Shown here piece after piece: positions 1 through 8,625 of a stretch of 49,706 bases of DNA. Source of the DNA: Gemmatimonadota bacterium (GTDB lineage: Bacteria > Gemmatimonadota > Gemmatimonadetes > Gemmatimonadales > GWC2-71-9); assembly GCA_020350425.1 (NCBI GenBank), contig CP070716.1, positions 2,523,933 through 2,573,638 of the forward strand, read 5' to 3'. The position numbers were made by a program, and so were the translations under genes. The stretch's first letter is position 1. Each line of letters starts with the position of its first letter. Under the pieces are notes generated by a model. That model did not search any database and was not told where the DNA came from. It worked only from the letters and a program-made list of their open reading frames with translations.

Positions 1-2324
1 GTCGGCGACCAGCGCGGCCCGGCCAGCATCACCGTGTCCTCTACGAGTCGCTGCCAGCCGGAACCATTCACCCCCACCGTCCACAGGGAGAAATCTGCTG
101 GCGACTCCCCGCCGGACGCCAAGGCAATGAACCTGCCGCTGGGAGACCAGTCTCCGGAATACAGGAAGGCTACGACGGAGTCGGGTGTCTCCACCGAGCC
201 GGTATCGTGCGTGGCAAGCGTGGTGAACCTGATCGGGTTGACGCCGTCGACTGATCCCTGTTTCCAGTGGGCCACCTGCGATCCGTCGGGTGCCCACACG
301 ACATACGCTGTCACACCGGCGATCGGACGTGGTGGGCCACCCAGCCTGGGGTACGTCACGGTCACGCTTCGGCCGGTGCTGTCAAAGCCTGCAAACAGCA
401 GCGCGGCCCCATCGGGAGACCACCGCAGGGACCCGACGAATCCGATGGCGGCGGTCTCGATAACGGTCCCGCCCGTCAGATCCTTCACGAACAGACGGCC
501 GGGGGCGCCTTTCTCCACATAGGCCAGCAGCTCGCCGCTCGGCGAAATCTCCGTCTGGGTCACGTTCCCACTGAACGTGAGTTGCGTGTGACGTGCGGCA
601 GGAGCGACGCCCCCACCGCCTCGCGCCAAGAACAGGGCGATGGCAGCGGCGATAACGATCACGCTCCCTGTCGCGACGGCTAGGGTCCTGCGAGATACTG
701 CGTCGAAAGCACCGCTCGCCGGTCGCGCCCCGGTGGGCGTCACGCCACCGCTCGGCGTGGCACAGGCCTCGAGCTCGGCCAGCAGCTTGCCCGTCGTGTC
801 CCACCGTTCGGTCGCCGTTTTCTCGAGGCAGCGCATGACGACCTCCGAGAGCTGCGCCGGTACGTCTGGCCGAAGCTCCGTCAGCGGTCGTGGTTGCTCC
901 AAGACGTGGGCTGAGAGGATCGCCTGGGTGTTGTCGCCGGTGAAGGGCGGCTGGCCGGCCAGCATCTCGTACAGCACGCACCCGAAGCCATACAGGTCGC
1001 TGCGGTGGTCGACGTCGCCGCTGCCCGACGCCTGCTCCGGACTCATGTAGGCCGGCGTGCCGACCACCGCCCCGGCGCGCGTGAGTCGTGCATCACCGGC
1101 CGCGCTCACGGCGCGTGCGATGCCGAAGTCCGCCACGACCGCGTGATCACCTGCCAGGAGGATGTTCTCGGGCTTCACGTCACGATGCACCACGCCCTGG
1201 CGGTGCGCGTAGGCCAGTGCCTGCGCCACGTCCCTCGCATACGTCAGCACCTCGCCGAGCGGAAGCTGTCCTGTCCGCTCCAGCCGAGTCCTGAGGGACT
1301 CGCCCTGGATGAGGGGCATGACGAAGTAGAGTTGGCCGTCGGCCGATCCCGAGTCGTACACCGGCACGATGTGGGGATGCGTCAGGTTCGCGGCGATCTT
1401 GATCTCGCGCAGGAACCGCTCGGTGGCCGCGTGTGCCGCCAGGTCGGGATGAATGACCTTCACCGCGACGTCGCGCTCGTGCCGCAGATCGCGCGCGCGG
1501 TACACCGTGGCCATGCCTCCGGCGCCGATCTCCGGGCCGAGGCGGTACCGGTCGGCGAGCGCGGCCGCCACGTGGGGAGCATCCGGCTGTGGCGCGACGG
1601 GCTCGCTCCGCTCGCGCACGCTCGCGACGAGGGCCTTGGTCTCCGGTGAGGGCTCGAGCTCGAGCTCCAACGCCAGGCGCCGGGTGAAGGTCTCGTACTC
1701 GCGCACCGCGCCCGCGCGATCGCCCAGCCCATCTAGCAGCTTGATGACGCGGCGCAGCAGGCGTTCGTCCAGCGGTGCCAGGTGCCTGGCGTGCCGGCTC
1801 CAGCGGCCTGCCTCCACGGTGTGGCGCCGCCCCGCCTCCTGGTCGGCCAGCTCCCACGCGGCCGCGGAGGCCTCTTGCCTCAGCTGCTTGCGTCGCTCGT
1901 CGAGCCAGCGCTCGAACTCCGGGGCGTCCGGCACGTACAGGCCCTCGAGCAGGTCCCCCCGGTATAGCTCCAGCGCGGCTGCCCGGTCGCCGCGGGCCAG
2001 CGCGTCCTCGAAGGCCGCGACGTCCGACCAGAACGCCTCGTCCGACAGCGCCACCTCATCGTCGCCCCGCGTCACCACGACCGCGTCGCCCAGCAACTGC
2101 CGCAGTCGGTAGAGCGACTGGCGCACGGCGCTGCGAGCCCGCTCCTGGCTCAGCTCCGGCCAGAAGCACCCGATGAGGGAGTCGCGCCGCTGGAAGCCCC
2201 GGCCGGCGCCCGCGCCCAGGAACGCGAGCACGCCGAGCAGCTTCGGCCGGGCCAGCACGGCCTGGGGATCGGTGCCTGCGGGGCCCTCGAGCTGAGCCGG
2301 ACCGAGCGCGCGGAACTCGATCAT
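1..2324 (-). CDS. SARP/BTAD - Ser/Thr kinase - PD40 fusion protein (C-terminus beyond window)
   Basis: Open from ATG at 2324 (GGGAGG about 9 nt upstream) to the window edge, 774 codons visible. In order: a winged-helix DNA-binding region (about residues 1-95), a bacterial transcriptional activator domain BTAD (about 100-245), a Hanks-type Ser/Thr kinase (about 255-500), one membrane helix (about 545-568) and beta-propeller-like PD40/WD40 repeats running off the edge. Kinase signatures are intact: Gly loop GAGGMATVY, VAVK lysine, HRDVKPEN, DFG and GTPAYMSPEQ, so it should be active. The head is that of SARP regulators (AfsR/DnrI type), which bind direct heptamer repeats. Such repeats occur at 2341-2369, just upstream. 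I infer a membrane-anchored kinase with its own DNA-binding head, in which a signal read by the propeller could control DNA binding. True length is unknown. Confidence 0.9.
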   Translation of the reverse strand, partial: MIEFRALGPAQLEGPAGTDPQAVLARPKLLGVLAFLGAGAGRGFQRRDSLIGCFWPELSQERARSAVRQSLYRLRQLLGDAVVVTRGDDEVALSDEAFWSDVAAFEDALARGDRAAALELYRGDLLEGLYVPDAPEFERWLDERRKQLRQEASAAAWELADQEAGRRHTVEAGRWSRHARHLAPLDERLLRRVIKLLDGLGDRAGAVREYETFTRRLALELELEPSPETKALVASVRERSEPVAPQPDAPHVAAALADRYRLGPEIGAGGMATVYRARDLRHERDVAVKVIHPDLAAHAATERFLREIKIAANLTHPHIVPVYDSGSADGQLYFVMPLIQGESLRTRLERTGQLPLGEVLTYARDVAQALAYAHRQGVVHRDVKPENILLAGDHAVVADFGIARAVSAAGDARLTRAGAVVGTPAYMSPEQASGSGDVDHRSDLYGFGCVLYEMLAGQPPFTGDNTQAILSAHVLEQPRPLTELRPDVPAQLSEVVMRCLEKTATERWDTTGKLLAELEACATPSGGVTPTGARPASGAFDAVSRRTLAVATGSVIVIAAAIALFLARGGGGVAPAARHTQLTFSGNVTQTEISPSGELLAYVEKGAPGRLFVKDLTGGTVIETAAIGFVGSLRWSPDGAALLFAGFDSTGRSVTVTYPRLGGPPRPIAGVTAYVVWAPDGSQVAHWKQGSVDGVNPIRFTTLATHDTGSVETPDSVVAFLYSGDWSPSGRFIALASGGESPADFSLWTVGVNGSGWQRLVEDTVMLAGPRWSP

Positions 2325-2340
2325 CGGGGCTGGACCTCCC

Positions 2341-2369
2341 GGGAGACGGCGGGGAGACAGGGGGGAGAC
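2341..2369 (+). promoter_or_regulatory. Three direct heptamers GGGAGAC at 11-bp spacing, candidate SARP operator
   Basis: GGGAGAC occurs perfectly three times, starting at 2341, 2352 and 2363, so the period is exactly 11 bp, about one helical turn. Eight bases after the last copy comes TCTATC (2378-2383), a plausible -10 for the lipoprotein gene at 2448. SARP regulators are known to bind heptamer direct repeats of this period, with the last copy about 8 bp from the -10. The element lies between the SARP-kinase gene and the lipoprotein gene and abuts the kinase gene's ribosome binding site, so autoregulation is also possible. Confidence 0.6.
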
Positions 2370-2377
2370 GTGGTCCC

Positions 2378-2383
2378 TCTATC
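2378..2383 (+). promoter_or_regulatory. Candidate -10 element for the lipoprotein gene
   Basis: TCTATC lies 8 bp downstream of the last GGGAGAC heptamer and would give a leader of about 58 nt before the ATG at 2448. There is no clear -35, as expected when a SARP protein takes over that role. The call rests on spacing. Confidence 0.35.
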
Positions 2384-2447
2384 CTGCCGCAAAGGTAGGA
2401 CGGCCGCGAACGGGGGGCAATCGAGTCCCCATTGTGAGGAGGCAACC

Positions 2448-2930
2448 ATGAAACGGACACGGACTTTGGGCGGAATCGCCCTCGCGCTGGCCCTGGGGAT
2501 GGGCTGCGGTGACGTCGAATTCAATGCCCCGGATTGGCCGGAGTGGCGGACGCCGGACGACCCCGCCGCACAGGTGCGCGTCAACTGGGAATGGCGCGGT
2601 CAGGTCGCCGCGGGACAGCAGGTCGAGGTCAAGACCGTCTTCGGGGACATCCGGGGCGTGCCGACCGCGGGCAGCGAGGTGGTGGTCAAGGCCACCAAGA
2701 TCGGCAGGGCCGGCGCCGTGGACGACGTGCGCATCGACGTCGTGCCGCACGCCTCGGGCGTCACGATCTGCGCCGTGTACCCCGACGTGCCGGGGCACGC
2801 GCCCAACAGGTGCGCGCCCGGCGACGGCGGGAACATGACCGTGTGGGACGGCGGGCGCGGCGTGGTGCGGGTGAACTTCGTGGTCGAGGTGCCGGACGGC
2901 GTGAACCTGATCGCCAAGACCCTCTGGTAG
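2448..2930 (+). CDS. Small DUF4097-like exported protein, possibly truncated
   Basis: 160 aa with start ATG at 2448 after a strong GAGGAGG. The N-terminus is a signal peptide of lipoprotein type (a Cys follows LALGMG, although the lipobox is not canonical). The body resembles the first strands of DUF4097 putative adhesins: a segment like VKTVFGDIRG, then VVVKATK and VEVPDGVNLIAKT. In full members the AKT motif is followed by NGD-type repeats that build a beta-helix. Here the protein ends AKTLW-stop at exactly that point, so it is either a minimal form or a truncated one. It is divergent from the SARP-kinase gene and lies behind the heptamer operator, so it is the obvious candidate target of that regulator. 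Family assignment is moderate. Confidence 0.75.
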   Translation: MKRTRTLGGIALALALGMGCGDVEFNAPDWPEWRTPDDPAAQVRVNWEWRGQVAAGQQVEVKTVFGDIRGVPTAGSEVVVKATKIGRAGAVDDVRIDVVPHASGVTICAVYPDVPGHAPNRCAPGDGGNMTVWDGGRGVVRVNFVVEVPDGVNLIAKTLW

Positions 2931-2945
2931 CCAGGGAGCGAGCGC

Positions 2946-2977
2946 AGCGTCCCCGGGCCGGTGTGGCCGGGGGCGCT
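2946..2977. terminator. GC-rich hairpin between convergent genes
   Basis: An 11-bp stem (with one G-U pair) of type AGCGTCCCCGG / CCGGGGGCGCT around a 10-nt loop lies 15 nt after the lipoprotein stop and before the converging cyclodeaminase gene. It has no T-tract, so it could serve either strand but its efficiency is uncertain. Confidence 0.45.
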
Positions 2978-2994
2978 CGCGCTCTGGTCGCGCG

Positions 2995-3957
2995 TTACCC
3001 TCTCCGCTTCCCCACCAACGCCCGGTTGACCATCGCGGCGACCTGAATGTCCTGAATCGCGACGCCGGTCAGGTCGGCGACGGTGATCTGCCGGTCGTCT
3101 GCTCTCCCCAACGTGGGGTCCTCGATCACGGCGCCGAGCTCGCGGATGGCGCTTCGCTCCAGCAATCCGTCCTGCACGGCATGGAAGCACTCGCCGTGGT
3201 CCACGCACTGGGCGATGCTGTCCGCCACCACCACGTCGGTCTTGCCCAGGAGCGCCGCTTCCAGTTCCTGTTTCCCGTGATCGTCGGAGCCCACGGCCGT
3301 GATGTGCGTTCCCGGCCGCACCTGGTCGGCCCGGATCACGGGTGCCCTGGCCGACGTGGTGGTGACGATGAGCTCGCACTGGGACGTCAACGACTCGATG
3401 TCGGGTGCCGCTTGAAGCTCCAAGCCCTTTCCTTCGAGTCTCTCGATGAGCGCACGGACCTTGGTGGCGTTTCTTCCCCAGACGATGCAGCTCCGGCAGT
3501 CGACGACGTGGCGCAGCAGCTCCAGCTGCAACGCCGCCTGCACACCGGTTCCGACGATGCCGATGTGGCTGACGGTGGACGGCGCGAGGTGTCTGGCCGC
3601 GACGGCGCCGGCCGCCGCCGTCCGGATGTCGGTGAGCCAGCCCTCGTCCAGCAGCACGAGCTCCAGCGCTCCGGTTTGCTGGCTGAAGACGAGGATCACG
3701 CCGTTGCCGACCGGCAGGCCCAGCGCCTCGTTGCGTGGGAAGGCCGAGGCCAGCTTCACGACGTAGAACTCGCCGCCGGTGACGAACCCGTACTTGATGT
3801 GCACGTCGCCCGGCGGATCGTCGAGGTGCAGGAATCCCACGGGCGGGACCTGCACGCGGCCCTGCGAATAGAGGACGAAGCCGGCTTCGATGTCGTTGAT
3901 CAGCTGCGGGATGTCGACCAGCTGCTTGATCTCATCGAGCTGCAACACGGTGGTCAC
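2995..3957 (-). CDS. Ornithine cyclodeaminase / mu-crystallin family protein
   Basis: 320 aa, the usual family length. The dinucleotide-binding motif GIVGTGVQA, the substrate-side lysine region FYVVKLAS, the arginine segment LTDIRTAAAGAVAA and the C-terminal ADLTGVAIQD are all present. Members either deaminate ornithine to proline or act as NAD(P)-dependent ketimine/imine reductases or alanine dehydrogenases; the sequence does not decide the substrate. It starts 25 nt downstream of the esterase gene stop on the same strand, so the two probably share a transcript. Cytoplasmic, with no signal peptide. Confidence 0.88.
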   Translation of the reverse strand: MTTVLQLDEIKQLVDIPQLINDIEAGFVLYSQGRVQVPPVGFLHLDDPPGDVHIKYGFVTGGEFYVVKLASAFPRNEALGLPVGNGVILVFSQQTGALELVLLDEGWLTDIRTAAAGAVAARHLAPSTVSHIGIVGTGVQAALQLELLRHVVDCRSCIVWGRNATKVRALIERLEGKGLELQAAPDIESLTSQCELIVTTTSARAPVIRADQVRPGTHITAVGSDDHGKQELEAALLGKTDVVVADSIAQCVDHGECFHAVQDGLLERSAIRELGAVIEDPTLGRADDRQITVADLTGVAIQDIQVAAMVNRALVGKRRG

Positions 3958-3982
3958 GCGAGCGTCTCCAGTGTTTCGCCGC

Positions 3983-5740
3983 TCAGTACCGCCAGCTCGT
4001 CAAATCGGCGCCCGGCGGCGCCGCCTGCTCGATTCGCTCCAGGATCCTGGGCACGTACATCGTGTTGTAACGCAGCCTTGAGATGTGGTTGGGGTTCGCG
4101 TGGTCGCCGTTCCAGCAGTGCTCCGCCCGATCGCCGTAGTCCACCACGCCGGCGTAGTAGGGATTCGTGGTGCTCTCGAGGAACTCCTCCATCAGGTAGA
4201 CGGCGTTGTTCAGGTAGTAGTTGTCCATGTCGCCCACGTAGATGTGGATCTTCCCCTCCAGCTTGGGCCCCAGCGTTTCCCAATCGCGCCGCAGGATGTG
4301 CTGCAGGTCGTAGTTTTCACGCCAGTATTCGGCCACCTCATGATCGATCTCGCCGGTGTACTTGTCCCAGATCGGCTTGGGATAGCCGTCGTCCCCCATG
4401 GGGGAGTACACCGCCTGCCAGATGTCGTACTGATCGCCCGAACGGCTGTGGGTGCCGAGCACGAGCTCCAGGTGGTTGTACTCGCGCAGGGTGAGGTCGA
4501 TCTCGCCCAGCCAGTTGCGATGCCCGGGCCGCTCGACCTGCTTGAACGGGCCGCGCACGTAGTAGGCGTTCTCGTCATCGTAGATGTTCACCAGCGTGTA
4601 GGCGCGGAAGTCGATCGGGTCGGGGCAGGCGGCGAACGTGCCGTTGTACTCATCCGGATACATGACCTGCACCGCGAGCGCTTCCCACCCGCCGGTAGAG
4701 CCGCCGTACAGGAACCGCGCCCATCCCTCGCCGATGCCGCGGAACTCCCGCTCGATGTAGGGGATCAGCTCGTACGTGATCGCGTCGCCGTACGGACCCA
4801 GGTTGGCGGAATTCACCGCGTAGGAGTCGTCGTAGTATGGGTTGGCGTGCTGGATCTCGACGATCAGCATCCGCGGGAAGTCGGGGCCCGTCCACGTGCG
4901 GTAGAAGTCGTAGGCCTCCTGCTGCTGGATCCGGTTGTAGCCGCTGACGCCGAAGCGCGCGCTATAGTCGGGCTCGAGGTCCGCATCGGGCGGCTCGGTG
5001 CGGAACCCGCCGAAGTCGGCCGGGAAGTGGCCGTGGAAGATGGCGATCGGATAGCGCGCCTCGGGATGCTCGTCGAACCCCTCCGGCACGAGGACGTGGG
5101 CGCCCAGGTGCATGGGCCGTCCCCAGAACTCCGTGAGCAGCTCGCTCTGGATCGTGACGTGCCTGATGTACTTCGTGTCCTGGGGCGGCTCGATTGGGGG
5201 GATCACCTGGTCGAGCACGATGGTGACGCGGCCGTCGCTCGCGGGGTCAATGTGAAGCTTCGCGGGTGCGCTGTAGAGGTTGCCCGGCGCGCGGTTCCAG
5301 CGCTGGCCCTCGCCGCGGTCCATCGGCAGCTTCACGCTCTTCCCGTTCGCGAGATGGAACGTCTCGTACGTGTGCAGCACCGCCTGCACGGTGTAGTCGC
5401 CGGGCGGAACCTGCGCCAGGCTCTCAAGCGGGAATCCGAACACCGAGGCGTCGATCACCGCCTCGGCGCCGGGGGCCAGCCCCTCGACGTCGATCCCGAA
5501 CACCTGTGGCGCGCCGAGCCCGGCCGTGACCTGGAAGCGCGGCTCCCGTTCTCCGTCGGCGGCGATGATCAGGATGATGCGCCCGTCGACCGGCTCGGCG
5601 GCCACGCCGCGGTCGAGCGAGATGGCGAAGACCAGGGGAGCGGTGGAGGCGTCGTCGTTCCGCGTCTGGGTGACGAATCCTACGGTCGCGGCCACGACCA
5701 TGATCGAGGCAGCGAGGCGGACATATCGGTTGGCTGACAT
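3983..5740 (-). CDS. Secreted esterase-like alpha/beta hydrolase
   Basis: 585 aa from ATG 5740 (GGAC a few bases upstream). A hydrophobic stretch at residues 8-22 suggests export. The first ~200 residues look like a beta-rich extra domain. The rest is an esterase of the putative esterase (esterase D-like) class, with YGGSTGGWEA containing the nucleophile Ser348. A histidine in AEHCWNGDH is a candidate for the triad. The C-terminal half is rich in Tyr, Trp and Asp. The substrate cannot be told. It lies upstream of, and close to, the cyclodeaminase-like gene. A TAGCTT box on the minus strand (5768-5773) sits 27 nt before the start. Confidence 0.8.
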   Translation of the reverse strand: MSANRYVRLAASIMVVAATVGFVTQTRNDDASTAPLVFAISLDRGVAAEPVDGRIILIIAADGEREPRFQVTAGLGAPQVFGIDVEGLAPGAEAVIDASVFGFPLESLAQVPPGDYTVQAVLHTYETFHLANGKSVKLPMDRGEGQRWNRAPGNLYSAPAKLHIDPASDGRVTIVLDQVIPPIEPPQDTKYIRHVTIQSELLTEFWGRPMHLGAHVLVPEGFDEHPEARYPIAIFHGHFPADFGGFRTEPPDADLEPDYSARFGVSGYNRIQQQEAYDFYRTWTGPDFPRMLIVEIQHANPYYDDSYAVNSANLGPYGDAITYELIPYIEREFRGIGEGWARFLYGGSTGGWEALAVQVMYPDEYNGTFAACPDPIDFRAYTLVNIYDDENAYYVRGPFKQVERPGHRNWLGEIDLTLREYNHLELVLGTHSRSGDQYDIWQAVYSPMGDDGYPKPIWDKYTGEIDHEVAEYWRENYDLQHILRRDWETLGPKLEGKIHIYVGDMDNYYLNNAVYLMEEFLESTTNPYYAGVVDYGDRAEHCWNGDHANPNHISRLRYNTMYVPRILERIEQAAPPGADLTSWRY

Positions 5741-5767
5741 GATGCGTCCTCGGTGGGCTACGTCCCG

Positions 5768-5773
5768 AAGCTA
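5768..5773 (-). promoter_or_regulatory. TAGCTT, candidate -10 of the esterase gene
   Basis: Reading the minus strand, TAGCTT lies 27 nt before the ATG at 5740. The same hexamer precedes three other genes in the window. A 12-bp palindrome GGTCGCGCGACC (5784-5795) sits just upstream and could be an operator. No convincing -35. Confidence 0.35.
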
Positions 5774-5920
5774 CCGCGCGGCCGGTCGCGCGACCAGCAG
5801 CGCGGGCCGGTCAGTGCCAAGTTCCGCGTCTCGCAAGGCTGCGGCGCCTCCCGGGCCGCTCTTACGCTCCGGACCCCCAAGGCGCACATTGAGCCGATCC
5901 GTAACCCTGGAGGCCAGGCG

Positions 5921-6238
5921 ATGCCGGTGATGACGTTCGAATTGGGGAGCTACTCGATCCAAGCGCTCACTGGAGAGGACCAACCGGTGTACGTCCACCT
6001 GTGGGAGATGCCGGATCGTTACCGCGGGTATATCTCCTTCCACCCGCACTTTACCGGCAACTTCACCTGGCACGACCGGATCGGGATCGTCAACGCGTTC
6101 ATGCCGCCGAGCAAACTCGATGTCATGCTCGACATGCTGCGGAACGAGAAGCCGGTGTATCTCACCGTCAGTGTGGAACACAATGTGGCCTCGCTCCGTA
6201 CCGGCAAGGAACCGCCGGGCGAGGAGGAGGGGTCGTGA
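5921..6238 (+). CDS. Hypothetical protein, 105 aa, coupled to the downstream hydrolase
   Basis: Start ATG 5921 is chosen because GGAGGC lies 7-8 nt upstream; the open frame continues further 5' without support. The protein is soluble, without signal peptide or Cys, and ends in an acidic tail GEEEGS. It has several aromatic residues (HLWEMPDRYRGYISFHPHF). I do not recognise the family. Its stop overlaps the GTG start of the beta-lactamase-type gene by 4 bp (GTGA), so the two are translationally coupled. Confidence 0.75.
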   Translation: MPVMTFELGSYSIQALTGEDQPVYVHLWEMPDRYRGYISFHPHFTGNFTWHDRIGIVNAFMPPSKLDVMLDMLRNEKPVYLTVSVEHNVASLRTGKEPPGEEEGS

Positions 6239-7359
6239 CCGCCATCCTTCATCGCGGCATCGCGTCGGCGCTGATCTCGACGACGCTCCTGTGTGGTGCG
6301 GCGACTGCGACCGCGACCGCTCAGCTGGTGGAGCCCTCCGCCGAAGCGCTCGCCGAGCTGGACCGATGGATCGAGGGCTACCTCGACGACAACAACGTCC
6401 CCGGGGGACTCCTGGCGGTGGTCTCGAGAGGGAGGATCCTTCACCTGCGGCCCTACGGATTGGCCAACGTGGAGCTGTCGGTCCCCGTGACGGACAGCAC
6501 GGTGTTCGAGATCGGGTCCATCAGCAAGCAGTTTGTCTCGGCCGCCGTCATGCTCCTCGTCGAGGAAGGCAAGCTCGCGCTGGACGACCCGATTCATCGG
6601 TACCTGGCGCATCTGCCGAGCGAGTGGCTCGGCGTGACGGTGCGGCACTTGTTGACGCACACGTCGGGCATCCCCGATTACGAGGAGATCGCGACCTACG
6701 ACATCTACGGCTTCCGTCTCACGCCGGAGGAAGTCATCCGGCTGGCTCACTCACGCCCGATGGACTTCGCCCCGGGGCAGGGATGGTACTACAGCAACAC
6801 CGGGTACTTCCTGCTGAGCATGGTCGTGGAGCGAATCGAGGGACGTCCACTCGGCCAGGTGCTGCAGGCGCGCATCTTCGAGCCGCTGGGCATGGGCCAG
6901 ACCCGCCTGGCCGATCCCGAGGCCATCATCCCGCACCGCGCGTCCGGCTATTGGGTGAACAAGGTCGGGGAGCTGATCAACCGGCGTCCCACGGAGACGT
7001 CGTCCACGCTGGGGGCGGGAGGCATTCTCAGCTCGGCGCAGGATCTGATGAAGTGGGACGAGGCGCTGTACGGAGAGCAGTTGCTGAGTGCCGCGTCCAA
7101 GGAGGCCATGTGGACGCCGACCGTCCTCCCCAATGGGGACGACACCGGCTACGCGTTCGGATGGGGCGTGAGGCCCTATCGGGGCCTCACCACACAGAAT
7201 CACGGCGGCCAGGTTGCCGGGTTCGTGGCGGGCTTCTACCGCTTCCCGGAGCAGGAAGTCGCGTTCATCATGTTCATGAATCGATATCGCGCGCGCGGCA
7301 GTCCTGTAATCGGGACCGCGGTCGACGCGTTCATGCCGGGCCTTCGCGAGAGCCCGTAA
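6235..7359 (+). CDS. Serine hydrolase, beta-lactamase class C / penicillin-binding-protein-like
   Basis: 374 aa from GTG 6235, preceded by a GAGGAGGAGG stretch; this start exposes a clean signal peptide ending near ATATAQ. The three active-site motifs of the family are present: SISK (Ser95, Lys98), YSN in WYYSNTGYF, and HGGQ near the C-terminus. Such proteins are periplasmic or secreted and act as esterases, D-aminopeptidases or peptidases more often than as real beta-lactamases. The length fits a single catalytic domain without accessory domains. Coupled to the 105-aa gene upstream. Confidence 0.9.
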   Translation: MTAILHRGIASALISTTLLCGAATATATAQLVEPSAEALAELDRWIEGYLDDNNVPGGLLAVVSRGRILHLRPYGLANVELSVPVTDSTVFEIGSISKQFVSAAVMLLVEEGKLALDDPIHRYLAHLPSEWLGVTVRHLLTHTSGIPDYEEIATYDIYGFRLTPEEVIRLAHSRPMDFAPGQGWYYSNTGYFLLSMVVERIEGRPLGQVLQARIFEPLGMGQTRLADPEAIIPHRASGYWVNKVGELINRRPTETSSTLGAGGILSSAQDLMKWDEALYGEQLLSAASKEAMWTPTVLPNGDDTGYAFGWGVRPYRGLTTQNHGGQVAGFVAGFYRFPEQEVAFIMFMNRYRARGSPVIGTAVDAFMPGLRESP

Positions 7360-7393
7360 CGCGGAGCGCCACCGGGCGACCAGCGGGGCCAAC

Positions 7394-8323
7394 TCAGCGG
7401 AGCCCGCGAACCTCGTTTCCGCGGATCTCGAGGACTGCGGGGCGCCCCCCGTAGTGGGCAGCCATGCCGACGTCGATGCACCAGACCCGGCCTCCACAAA
7501 ATGCCGTCACGCCGGTGCGCTGGACTGTGTGCCCCACCACCATCCGCTCCACGTCGAGGCGATCGAGTACCGAGCTCAGCGTGTCGCATGTCTCGACGTT
7601 CGGCTCACGGGAGAACGAGCGGGCCCACACCGGGCTTCGGTCGCCTCGGATCCACTCTGGTTGCGGGGCCTCCGCACGGAGCCACGCTCGGACCTCCTCG
7701 TTCATGCGTTCCAGGCCGCGGTCGACGTGCTCGGGGAGGATGCCGCCGTGCACGAAGAGACTGGTTCCCACGATGAGGACGGTGTTCCGTTGAGCCAGGA
7801 GCCGGGCGACCGGGCCACCGGGAACGAAGGCCGCCGCCCTGGGTCTCTGGCCCGGTTCCAGGGTAGCCAGGAGGGAGTCCGCTGCGTCGACCACCGCCAC
7901 GTCTTCGAAGTCGGCAAAACCACCCGGCGTGACGTACCGGAAATCCTGATAGGCGTTCATCAGTTCGTGATTCCCGTTGAGAAGGTGCACCGCCCCGCCA
8001 GCTCGTTCCGCTTCCTCCTGGAGGCGCTGGAAGAGCTGCATCACGGCTTCCTCCTCGTCGCCCCGGTCGAGGATGTCACCGGTCTGAATCACGACGAGAT
8101 CGCCTCCGATCCACCGGTCGTTCGTGTCGATGGCCCCCCCGAGGCGAAGGGCCTGTCGGGCAGCCTCCAGGTCCCCGTGCAGGTCTCCGATGGCGATCAC
8201 GCGCTCGACGGCCGCGAACCGTGTTGGGAATGCTTCCTCGACCGGGCCGCTCTCGGTGCAAGCCGACAGAACCAGAGCGGCGAATGGCATGGTCACGACG
8301 GCGGTGATATGGCGGCAGTGCAT
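7394..8323 (-). CDS. Lipoprotein calcineurin-like phosphoesterase
   Basis: 309 aa. I chose ATG 8323 because GAGGGA lies about 8 nt upstream and the N-terminus then forms a lipoprotein signal with lipobox LSAC; the frame stays open to 8575. The full metallophosphatase signature is visible: GDLHG, GDILDRG, GNHE, VHGG and VGHT, which bind the di-metal centre. The layout resembles the Shewanella-like (PPP-type) phosphatases that act on phosphoproteins or small phosphates. As a lipoprotein it should act in the periplasm or at the outer membrane. It converges on the hydrolase gene with 34 bp between stops. Confidence 0.88.
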   Translation of the reverse strand: MHCRHITAVVTMPFAALVLSACTESGPVEEAFPTRFAAVERVIAIGDLHGDLEAARQALRLGGAIDTNDRWIGGDLVVIQTGDILDRGDEEEAVMQLFQRLQEEAERAGGAVHLLNGNHELMNAYQDFRYVTPGGFADFEDVAVVDAADSLLATLEPGQRPRAAAFVPGGPVARLLAQRNTVLIVGTSLFVHGGILPEHVDRGLERMNEEVRAWLRAEAPQPEWIRGDRSPVWARSFSREPNVETCDTLSSVLDRLDVERMVVGHTVQRTGVTAFCGGRVWCIDVGMAAHYGGRPAVLEIRGNEVRGLR

Positions 8324-8625
8324 CGATGAATCCCTCATGGTGGTGGTGACCCGCTCCACTCCTCGGGAGAGCGGCCCCTCGATCCCTGGGCACCGCCCCG
8401 CCCGGGCGCTGATGGCGGACATCTCGTCGCTCGAACCCGGCACGGGACGACACGAGCCCGCCTTCAAGGTGACATGTTGCCGGTTTCGGGGCCACTGGCG
8501 GCCCCGCTCCGGATCGTCGTGGTCGGTCTCAGCCCTCCCTCGCGCCGCCGCTGCCGAGGTGTAGCTTATCACCACTGTGAGCCCCTGAACCGAGTGCTAC
8601 TTGATGAGTAGAAGGAGAGAATTGT
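8324..8625. other. Intergenic region between divergent genes, with hairpin and promoter-like box
   Basis: This 302-bp stretch has no supported gene. It holds a perfect 7-bp inverted repeat CGGGGCC / GGCCCCG with 6-nt loop (8487-8506) and a TAGCTT box (8562-8567) ahead of the lipoprotein gene. An upstream extension of the phosphoesterase frame overlaps part of it but lacks a ribosome binding site. Confidence 0.5.
8562..8567 (+). promoter_or_regulatory. TAGCTT, candidate -10 for the lipoprotein gene
   Basis: GTAGCTTA at 8561-8568 would give a leader of about 52 nt before ATG 8626. It is the same octamer seen before the kinase at 36470. No clear -35. Confidence 0.35.

Noticed and set aside
3181..4494. 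437-codon plus-strand open frame across two minus-strand genes
   Set aside because: It crosses the boundary between the cyclodeaminase and esterase genes and has no recognisable domain.
4085..5737. 550-codon plus-strand open frame opposite the esterase
   Set aside because: Antisense shadow; the minus-strand product has a signal peptide and an esterase motif.
8339..8575. N-terminal extension of the phosphoesterase to 8575
   Set aside because: No ribosome site and no similarity; the start at 8323 gives a proper lipoprotein signal.
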